Shown here: in pieces, positions 56,489-64,000 of the stretch | Layout of the letters: the number at the start of each line of letters is the position of its first letter | Position numbering within the stretch: the first letter of the stretch is position 1 | From: Vombatus ursinus | Lineage: Eukaryota > Chordata > Mammalia > Diprotodontia > Vombatidae | Direction of reading: 5' to 3' | Length of the DNA stretch: 64,000 nucleotides | Assembly: GCF_900497805.2 (NCBI RefSeq) | Contig: NW_020954551.1 | Span: 2,951,569 to 3,015,568, forward strand | The notes under the pieces: model-generated | Database searches by the model: none | Told to the model about the DNA's origin: nothing | What the model saw: the letters and a program-made list of their open reading frames with translations, nothing else | Program-made: the position numbers and the translations under genes

Positions 56489-56646
56489 GGGGCACCTAGG
56501 TGGTACAGTGGATAGAGCACCAGCCCTGAAGTCAGGAGGACTTGAGTTCAAATCCGACCTCAAACCAAACACTTGACACTTACTAGTTGTGTAACCCTGG
56601 GCAAGTCACTTAACCCCAATTGCCTCACCAAAAAAAAAAAAAAAAA
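56489..56646 (+). mobile_element. tRNA-derived marsupial SINE, sense
   Basis: Duplication aagaacaagtctctg (56474-56488) / aagaacaggtctctg (56647-56661). Head ggggcacctaggtggtacag, box B-like gagttcaaatccga, A tail of about 20. Confidence 0.95.
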
Positions 56647-56661
56647 AAGAACAGGTCTCTG

Positions 56662-57369
56662 CCTCCCAATCCAGACCTCATCCATAGGTGAAAACAGGAC
56701 ATTAGATGATCTGATAAATCAAAGAGTTCAACAAAATTGATAAATTACACCTTGCAAGAAGACTCCAAATCCAAATTACCACCATTTGAGAATGTAAAAG
56801 AAATCTATGATTGATTATGGAAACATAAAACACCATAGTTCACAAAACTAGAAATGAATGGACAATCAAATCAGAACAATTTCAGAAGAAATGAGATCAA
56901 CCTTTAGGGAGCTCTCCAGAAAAAAGACAGCAGGCTCAAGTGGGTCCACAGGCAGTTTTGACCCAACCATTAAAGAAGAATTAACTTCTGTACTTCTTAG
57001 ACCGTTTTAAAACACAGAGGGAAAAAATAGGAGACTACCCTGTTCTTTATGTGAGGCAAATAGGGTTTTGACTCCAATGTGGAAAAAAGATGAAGATGAA
57101 AATGTAAACTAGAAGCTGAAGTTAATGAATAAAATACTTAGAAGGACATGGAATACAGTAGGAGGCCCAACCTTTCAACTGCAAAGCGTAAATGAATGAA
57201 AAAAGCATTTAAGTGCTTACTGTGTACAAATTATAGCAGAGTTTCTTAGAGGAGAACATAACTTCCAGGGAGTGGTGGCCACAGAGAGGAGCCTTCTGTT
57301 TGCTGAGCCCAGGGTGATGAGGTCAGCGTACCCTTTCCAGTTGGATGGCAGTAGGGGGAGCGAATGTTT
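56662..57369. other. SLMAP intron, no recognised repeat
   Basis: A-rich intronic sequence; possibly old L1 ORF-derived in part (56700-57000), not supported. Confidence 0.4.
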
Positions 57370-57592
57370 GCGGTAGTGGAAAACGGCCCTGGAGTTGGAT
57401 TAAGGCAGATTTGGGTTCAAATCCCACCTCAGGTACTTTTTATCAGTGTGACTGGGCAAACCACAGAACCTTTCTCTGCCTCATTTTCCTCACTGGATCC
57501 TTTGTTGGCAGGTCAGGTGGTGAGAACAGGATGGGAGTGCTTAGTACAGTGCTGCCTGGCACGAGTAGGTGCTTAATAAATGTTGATTGATG
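57370..57592 (+). repeat. MIR/Ther-1-type SINE, sense
   Basis: cctggagttggattaaggca, tgggttcaaatcccacctca, gtgactgggcaaaccacaga, cagtgctgcctggcacgagt, ttaataaatgttgattgatg: complete from head to L2-like tail. Confidence 0.8.
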
Positions 57593-57764
57593 AAAAGAGT
57601 GAGCTTTCACTTTGGAAATGACAATTTGTACCTATAGTGTGGAGATAGTTTAATACTCTATGATCATCCCATGCAGGGATAAAAGAGATGCATTGATAAA
57701 AGAGAACATTCATTTTGTTTTTTTAATTTCTTAGAAACATTAAACCTCTGAGCAATGGAAAGAG

Positions 57765-57940
57765 TAGAGTGGTTTAGCAGAAAAATCACTGTATTTAAAC
57801 TCACGTGATCTGGGTTCAGATCTAGAATCTGCTGTGTGATCTTGGACAAGTTACCCTCTCTGTTTCCTCATTAGTTAAGTAAAAGAGTTTGACTAAATGA
57901 CTAAATTCCAGCCCTGAATCAATTATCATGTTTTCTTGAT
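57765..57940 (+). repeat. MIR-type SINE, sense
   Basis: gagtggtttagcagaaaaat, gatctgggttcagatctaga, ctgctgtgtgatcttggaca, ccctctctgtttcctcatta. Confidence 0.7.
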
Positions 57941-57944
57941 TGAA

Positions 57945-58080
57945 GTACTGAATAAAAAAGCATTTATTAAGGCTTTACTAAGTACCAGCCATTATAATCA
58001 GGAAGTCCTGGGGATAGAAATTTAAGGCAAGATATTCTTTGACCTCCAGATACTCACATTCTATGGGTAGGAGAGTGTTG
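57945..58080 (-). repeat. L2 3' end, antisense
   Basis: aaaaagcatttattaaggct, ttactaagtaccagccatta, cctccagatactcacattct. Confidence 0.65.
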
Positions 58081-58828
58081 GAGTAGCTATGCCTTAGGGA
58101 AGAGTGTTTTAATGTAGGAAGTCGTGACGATGAGCAGTGAAATCCCAGGACAGTCCGCTGACATGCCCCTTCCATAATCAGTAGTAGGGTTGATTTGTCC
58201 CTATGACAAGGTAGCTGAGGTTGGGTACAGGATCATGAGAAGTAGAGAAGGCGCATCAGGTTGGCGTACGTGCCCACCGGCCTGAAGGAAGGTGGCTTGG
58301 ATGGTCTGTGACGGGGGATTAGGATATGGTAGATAATGTGGGCTGTGTTTGCTTGCTCCCTGCTGCCTGTAAGCACACTGAAGTCCCAGGGCAGTAGCTC
58401 CAAAACTGAGGGCTGAGTTCCTTCTGGCTGTTGTCTCTGTCTAGTTGGGAGGGTTGGGCAGTAGCTGGGCCACTGGGCAGAACAAGCCTTCCGTTTATAG
58501 TTGAAAGTTATAGTTATAATGTCTTTGATACCAATGTACTCATGATACCATGAGCAATAGCAAATGCAGAAGAGAAAAAAAAATCAAAGTGATCCCATTA
58601 AAAATAGATAAAAAGCTGGCTGAACAATAGAAAAGAAATTTGGAATAGAGAAAAGGAATATGTATTGGTAGAGGAGTTGAACTATAGGGCCAAAAGGGAC
58701 CAGCACCACCAAATTTCAAAAAGAACTCTAATATAAGCAGGAATTTAGGAAAATTGGTTCTGGGGTAACCCAGAGTGAAGTAGCTCACTGCCTCAGAATA
58801 GAGGAGCCTCTGAAAAGAACCCAGTAAA
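58081..58828. other. SLMAP intron, no recognised repeat
   Basis: Unassigned; an L1-like ORF2 trace near 58690-58800 (gccaaaagggaccagcacca) is not supported. Confidence 0.35.
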
Positions 58829-58829
58829 G

Positions 58830-58830
<1 letters not shown>

Positions 58831-58873
<43 letters not shown>
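58831..58873. repeat. (GT)n microsatellite
   Basis: About 21 GT units without interruption. Confidence 0.97.
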
Positions 58874-58875
<2 letters not shown>

Positions 58876-58889
58876 TAAACCATCATTCA

Positions 58890-59480
58890 TAACTTTGGAG
58901 AAGGCAGTTGCAGATGAATGACAAGGTCAGAAGTCAGATGGTTTAGAAGTGTTTGACGGGAGATAAAAGGGAGACTTGGAGGGTAGATGACTTTCTCAAG
59001 TAGTTTAGCTGAAAAAGGTGGGAAAAATTTGGGTGATAGCTCTAGAGGAAGGCTGAGTCAAATGAAAGTTTTTGTAGGCAACAGGTTAGGAGCCAGGAGT
59101 GTAGAGATGATGGTGAGAACACTTTGTTACAGAGTTTGGAAGGGGATGGAGCCAGGGGTGTGTTTTTGCAAAGGGTTGCCATGAGACAGTTATCTAAGTG
59201 CATGTGACATGAGGAAGAGGAGAGATGGGTGAGATCTTCTGCTGAAAGAATGGGAGCTAGTAGATAGGGTGAGATGGAAGGGAAGAGTGTAGAGATGACA
59301 GTGGGGAGAGGTATAGGAAGGGCAGAAAATGTTTGGAATAGCTATTCTGGTGAATGTGAATGAGAATCAGTTAGGATGGTATAGAAAGATTGCCTTGTTG
59401 CAGTGAGGGCCCAGTTAAGATTATGTATAATATTAAGAGCATATATGTAATGAATCCAATCTCTATGGTTCAGTGGCATA
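58890..59480 (-). mobile_element. L2/CR1 5' ORF region, antisense
   Basis: gactttctcaagtagtttag, gggtgatagctctagaggaa, gtttttgtaggcaacaggtt and gagatcttctgctgaaagaa follow the same order as the upstream part of the L2 at 15.7-16.2 kb. Confidence 0.65.
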
Positions 59481-59746
59481 TTAATAAAAGTGAAGGAGAC
59501 AAATTGTGAAAGTAATTATGAGTTCAAGTGTCAACAGGACAAGGGGTCAGGAATTCCAGAGTAGATACTAATGTTGAGTTGAACTAGTTCACTAAGTAAG
59601 GGATCAAGATAAGAGTGCAAGGGGAATGTAGATAATACAGAGGTGTTGGCTTTGAAAAGAACTAGCAGATGGAGGGAGTGTGGTCATGGTAAAGATGAAC
59701 AGGGCTAGAGAAAAGCTTAGGGAAAGATGGAATGATAAAAGGTTTT

Positions 59747-59907
59747 TTTTGTTTGTTTGTTTTTGCTTTTTGGTGAGCCAGTGGGGGTTAAGTGATTTGC
59801 CCAGGGTCACCCAGCTAGTAAGTGTCAAGTGTCTGAGGTCTGATTTGAACTCAGGTCCTCCTGACTCCAAGGCCGGAGCTCTATTCACTGCACCACCTAG
59901 CTGCCCC
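59747..59907 (-). mobile_element. tRNA-derived marsupial SINE, antisense
   Basis: Exact duplication tgataaaaggtttt at 59733-59746 and 59908-59921. Full body with gtttgtttg in the tail. Confidence 0.95.
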
Positions 59908-59934
59908 TGATAAAAGGTTTTAACAACATTTAAC

Positions 59935-60650
59935 AATGTGAATTTTTTTAAAAAGTCCAAAACAACTGGAAGAAAAAGCTTTTCTTGCCAAACAAATGGA
60001 AAATATTATTGGGAATCATATTGTATTTGATTATATTCAGTGGAAGACTTTTGTACAACAAAAAACAATCCTCCAAAAGTAAAAGGAAATGTAGAGGTCT
60101 GATAAATGCTTATCTTTGAGACTGTTAATCTCCAATGAGCAAAGAATGTGAACATTTCTGGGAGGAGGCAGAATGGGCAGCTTCCCTAATTTTAGAGAAA
60201 CACATATTAAGACCATCTCCAGATGCTACTGAATTGGTGGACTGGTTAAGGAAGCACACAAAAATACCGCATTGGCTGGAAAGCACATGTTAAGACATGG
60301 TTATTAGAATTGTAGACTGGTTCAGGCATTTTGGTAATACAAAAAGTCACAAAGTTGATACTGTTGAATTTAATTATTCCTAAAGACTTAATAATTAAAA
60401 TGTCATGAAAAGGGCCAGTCTGTACTCAGTAGTCATAGCTGCCTTCATTGTAATATGGGGGAAGAACCCGCAACTGGAAACGACTTGCATTTCTGAATAT
60501 AGTAGTGGCTGGACAAATTGTGTAATATTAGTGGAATATTATGTTTCCATAAAAATGATATGTTAAGTGTACCAATAAATGTGGAAATGACCTTTATAAA
60601 ATGAAACCACATTAGTTTAGCAGAATCTGAACAGGAAATACATTGACTAC
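59935..60650 (+). mobile_element. L1 ORF2 C-terminal region, sense, old
   Basis: ccaaacaaatggaaaatatt, caatctccaatgagcaaaga-like text, gcaactggaaacgacttgca and ggaatattatgtttccataa follow the ORF2 region before its end. Highly decayed. Confidence 0.65.
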
Positions 60651-61620
60651 ATCTGTAGATTTGCTTTTTAAATATTTTTCCCCAAAGTAGAATTTTATAT
60701 CTATTTGAAAATGTGAGACAGAGCAAATACTTATTTTTTGTTGTTAATTCATTTGTTTTTGCTTTGTTACATGTTAGGATGCATGTAAAGTTTTATTTCA
60801 TATATTTGACTTAATGGTCATTAAGTTGATAAAAATTATTTATGTGTAGAATCAGAGTACTTATTTTATGCCTACCTCAGAAATGGAATGTTTGGCTAAT
60901 TATATTTATCTTAGCTTTATCCTTGTCTCTTCATAATAAAAAGTATGTGTTCAGATTCTTAAATTTTCTTTTGTCTATTTGTTGTACTGTGCTATGATTT
61001 ATAAACTATCTCAGTGAACAGTTTCCTGGTGAAATAGTTCGGATGAGAATTATAGGAATGGGACACATTATGATGTACTTAGAAAAGGGCTGTCACTTCT
61101 AAAAAACTGCAGATCATTTTTAATCTGTTGCTGCATGTCATTGACTTTCCAACTAGAATATACTTAAATGTGATGTTTCTTGACTTTTTTTTTGTCTCAA
61201 TCAAAACATGCTAGAAAGTGTTTTATTTTTGTTTAGAATCTGTCCTTTATTAACTTGTACAAAGAATTCTTTCATGGTTAATATTTAAGACAACTAATAT
61301 TGTGGATACTGCTTTGTTTGACAACTGGTATGCTGTGAGGATATGCATGCTTAAAAGAAATCAAGGTTTTTCCACATTTTTGTTTATTTTTATGTATAGG
61401 AAGGTTAGTTTTTTGTACCCTTTCTTTCAGATGGTTAATCACCAAGATCAACAAGACAAAGAATTCTTCCGGTTGTAACTAATGACATTTGTACCTTGGC
61501 ATAATATCTTTCTTTTTCCAGTTTTTTTAAAAGATTGAATTCATATATCATTGATGCTATAGTGTTCATTCTACTTACTGTACTGATTGTAGCAGACTAC
61601 TGTATCTGAGACACAAAGGA
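60651..61620. other. SLMAP intron, no recognised repeat
   Basis: AT-rich intronic sequence without recognisable repeat or exon. Confidence 0.5.
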
Positions 61621-61624
61621 GGCA

Positions 61625-61710
61625 TAACATAATTCAATTTAAGAAATATTTATATTACTGTGAGTTTGGCATATGAAGACAAAAAAAATTAGTCCTTGCC
61701 CTCAGGTGTT
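61625..61710 (-). repeat. L2 3' end remnant, antisense
   Basis: aagaaatatttatattactg and attagtccttgccctcaggt resemble the reversed L2 3' end; weak. Confidence 0.45.
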
Positions 61711-61870
61711 GGGTGTTATAACATATACATGGATAAGTAAATATTTCTTTGAATTTTGTGGTGGGTGTTATAACATATACATGGATAAGTAAATATTTCT
61801 TTGAATTTTGTGGNNNNNNNNNNGTTATAACATATACATGGATAAGTAAATATTTCTTTGAATTTTGTGG
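61711..61870. repeat. 52-base tandem repeat, three copies, with a 10-N gap
   Basis: Copies start at 61711 and 61763 and resume after the N run with gttataacatatacatggat at 61824, ending at about 61870. The unit holds tataacatatacatggataa and ttctttgaattttgtgg. Copies are identical as far as I can see. The Ns (61814-61823) replace part of the junction between copies 2 and 3. Confidence 0.95.
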
Positions 61871-61932
61871 ACCTCAAGCTTCTGTAAAGTACCTTCAACA
61901 GATTTTGATGGCATATCTCTTCTTGTCTATAG

Positions 61933-61995
61933 GTTGCTGCTAACACTCCAAGTATGTACTCTCAGGAACTGTTCCAACTTTCACAGTATCTACAG
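61933..61995 (+). CDS. SLMAP: SLMAP coding exon, start of the coiled-coil region
   Basis: This 63-base exon encodes VAANTPSMYSQELFQLSQYL plus Q, exactly 21 codons, starting and ending on codon boundaries (phase 0 to 0). It matches SLMAP at about human residues 153-173, the lead-in to the long leucine-rich coiled coils; the next exon is expected to begin EALHREQ and is outside the window. Acceptor: tcttgtctatag ending at 61932. Donor: gtaaaa at 61996, weaker than the donors of the other three exons. Because the exon is symmetric it could be skipped without shifting the frame, though I have no evidence that it is. The acceptor lies 62 bases after a 52-base tandem repeat that contains an assembly gap. 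Confidence 0.96.
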
Positions 61996-62129
61996 GTAAA
62001 AACTAACTCTTGAGCATTTGGGAGATTAGAACCTAGAAATGAAATACATAAAATGACTTAAGTCACTTAACAAATGCGGGATGGGGAAAACCTGGCATGT
62101 TGGCACAGTTGTGACATAGACTTAAATCT

Positions 62130-62280
62130 GTATGAGGTCATGTGTGGGAAAGTTGGAAGACAAGTTAGGGAAGGTGCTGCTAGGAGGGGATCAGGCAAGG
62201 CCTACTGCAGAAGGTAGGATTTGAGCCGAGTCTGGAAGGAAACCAAGGAAGCTAAAAAATAAAGGTGAGGGGCCAGCATT
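62130..62280 (-). repeat. L2/CR1 fragment, antisense
   Basis: ggatcaggcaaggcctactg, gaaggtaggatttgagccga and gtctggaaggaaaccaagga match the reversed L2 3' region. Confidence 0.65.
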
Positions 62281-62555
62281 GCAGGTGTTAGGGCAGCGGT
62301 GCTCAGGTGATTGGGGTGGAGGCTCATGTTCTAGGAAGCACTCTCCAGTCAGAACCACAATTTCACAGATGCAGGATGGAAGGATTCCAATGTAGGCCTC
62401 CCTCTGGGTTAGTTGTAAGGCATTATTGATGACTGTTAAAATAACCTGGTGAGTGAGCCAGGCACAATTTGTCCAGCTTTCTGTACTTTGCATTGCGACC
62501 TCTAGCCCACAGTGATATTAGAACTGTGGTCACATGCAGTGCCGAAGTATTGAGA
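62281..62555. other. SLMAP intron, no recognised repeat
   Basis: Nothing recognised. Confidence 0.4.
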
Positions 62556-62705
62556 AAGTATGGTGTGGTGGTTAGTGCTGAACTTGAAGGTTCATACCCA
62601 GTGATCCTGTGAAATGTGTGATCATGGGCAGTTAACCTCTTCAGACCTCAGTTTCCTCATCTGTAACATGGGGATGAGAATGCCTCCCAAACTATGAAGT
62701 GCTTA
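62556..62705 (+). repeat. MIR SINE, sense
   Basis: agtatggtgtggtggttagt, gtgtgatcatgggcagttaa, cctcagtttcctcatctgta and catggggatgagaatgc. Confidence 0.8.
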
Positions 62706-63509
62706 TCAGATGTCCCAAGACTGTCTGAATATTTTTGGTTACACCAGCGTTGCCCCATCTCTCTCTCTCCAAAGGACATGAAGGTAGTTGGGCGCTGCCG
62801 CTTTTTCGTGAACTTGTAATCTTGGTGGTCACCTCTTCCCTGTCTAAGTGCTTACCAGGCGTCCCTTTCATAATGGGTCTTCTGGTTTTGTCAGGAGTCA
62901 GATTCTTACTCACCAGCCTGCAGATGGAGTTCACCCCCTTTATTTGAACACTGGAGTGTGCTTCTCAGCCTTTTCTTTAAGTGCTCTGTTGATCTCATGG
63001 TGACTTCAGCTGATTAAGGCAGCAAAGCTTTTTTTGATTATGTCTTTACTTATTTTGAGTTTGAACTCCCTGTTAACTATTCTTTGTTCTCTCCTTCTGT
63101 ACGTTCTACAGAAGCAAAATAACACTTGGTCACTTTTTTCTTCCCATTTTTGTTCATCTTCTTCCTTCTCGTTTTCTTCTTCCTCTTTCACTTTTTTCTC
63201 CTCCTCCTCCTTTATAACAGGTTTATGATCTCTTTCCTCTTCTCCTGTGACCTTAATTTAGCCCTTTGATTTTTCTTAATGGCTGCACTAGCACTAGAAG
63301 TCCTGTTTCCTGCTGTCTCAGGCACTCTTGCCAACCTCTCCTCCTGCTCTATCTTCATTGACTTTTCCACAGTCTCATTTTTCCTTTCATTATTTTAGGT
63401 CTTCATTCTTCTTCTGTGATTCTTTCCCTCTGTTGTTAGCTCCTGTTAGTCATCATTGCCAGACTGAGCATTCTTTGAACTCAGTTTTGGACCTTTTCCT
63501 GTGCGTGTG
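62706..63509. other. SLMAP intron, pyrimidine-rich, no recognised repeat
   Basis: Contains a long CT-rich tract at about 63130-63215 (ttcttcttcctctttcac, ctcctcctcc). No exon recognised. Confidence 0.45.
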
Positions 63510-64000
63510 CCAAAACTTGGGGTCAGGATTCCCTTTGACCCAGCAATACCATTTCTAGGGCTGTATCCGAAAGAGAGCATAAAAACGGAAACCCACATGT
63601 ACAAAAATATTTATAGCAGCTCTTTTTATGATGGCCAAGAATTGGAAAGTGAGGGGATGCCCATCAATTGGGGAATGGCTGAACAAGTTGTGGTATATGA
63701 ATGTAATGGAATACTATTGTGCTGTAAGAAATGGTGAGCAGGCAGACTTCAGAAAAACCTGGAAAGACTTGTATGGACTGATGCTGCGTGAAGCGAGCAG
63801 AACCAGGAGAACATTGTACACAGTAACAGCCACGTTGTGTGATGACTGACTTTGATAGACTTAGCTCTTCTCAGCAATGCAAGGATCTAAGACAACTCCA
63901 AAAGTCTCATGATGGAAAATGCTATCCACATCCAGAGAAAGAACTATGGAGTCAGAATACAGAGGGAAGCAGACTGTTCTCCTTCTCTTTTGTTGTTTTG
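63510..64000 (+). mobile_element. L1 3' end, sense, continuing past the window
   Basis: ORF2 C-terminus readable as LGVRIPFDPAIPFLGLYPKE, then after a frame change MMAKNWKVRGCPSIGEWLNK and RKTWKDLYGLMLREASRTRR to a stop after CDD at 63847-63849. The human ORF2 counterpart reads 'IPFDPAIPLLGIYPKDYKS'. The 3' UTR follows (cacatccagagaaagaacta) and runs off the end. One of the least decayed L1 pieces here. Confidence 0.92.

Noticed and set aside
58540-58890. Open frame with a His-Thr repeat as a protein
   Set aside because: The repeat is simply a (GT)n microsatellite read on the minus strand; the same applies to 53608-53916.
1-64000. CRISPR arrays, operons, bacterial defence or toxin systems
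   Set aside because: The window is vertebrate intronic DNA. The only regular short repeats are microsatellites and the 52-base tandem.

Overview
The window is about 64 kb of marsupial nuclear DNA lying inside one host gene, SLMAP (sarcolemma membrane-associated protein), transcribed on the + strand. Four short exons translate, when spliced in order with matching phases, into the conserved region running from the C-terminal half of the FHA domain to the first residues of the coiled-coil region: 41331-41478, 47382-47454, 50858-50894 and 61933-61995. No other host protein-coding exon was found. The first coding exon (start codon and N-terminal half of the FHA domain) must lie upstream of the window and most of the coiled-coil exons downstream. 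About 41 kb of the window is therefore part of the large upstream intron.

The marsupial assignment rests on the repeats. There are 15 copies of a tRNA-derived SINE with the WSINE1/MAR-type consensus, MAR1 SINEs carrying an RTE-type tail, RTE (BovB-like) LINE fragments, marsupial-type L1 with its characteristic ORF2 C-terminus and 3' UTR, and many old L2/CR1/L3 and MIR/Ther-1 pieces. No Alu or other placental-specific family was seen. The species cannot be fixed from the sequence.

Layout: 1-9.4 kb holds a sense L2 split by a SINE that is itself split by a solo retroviral LTR, an antisense L1, a TA-flanked DNA transposon and a further L2/L1 pair. 9.4-20 kb holds an antisense L1 5' half, MAR1/MIR SINEs, long L2 copies and another antisense L1. 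20-28.5 kb holds RTE and L3 fragments, an LTR end, and a full-length degraded 7SL (SRP) RNA copy at about 26.71-27.01 kb. 28.5-39.8 kb is a dense L1/L2 mosaic that includes an internally deleted L1. 40-41.3 kb is a SINE cluster with an inverted MAR1 pair ending 85 bases before the first SLMAP exon. 51.5-54.5 kb is a complete HAL1-type element (ORF1 without ORF2) with a 17-base target duplication. A 52-base tandem repeat with a 10-N gap lies just upstream of the last exon, and the window ends within another L1 3' end.

I see no operon, CRISPR, virus-defence or other multi-gene system. The unusual content is the 7SL copy, the L1/HAL1 derivatives, the nested insertions, and repeat structures close to exons. 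Boundaries of old repeats are approximate unless a target duplication is stated.
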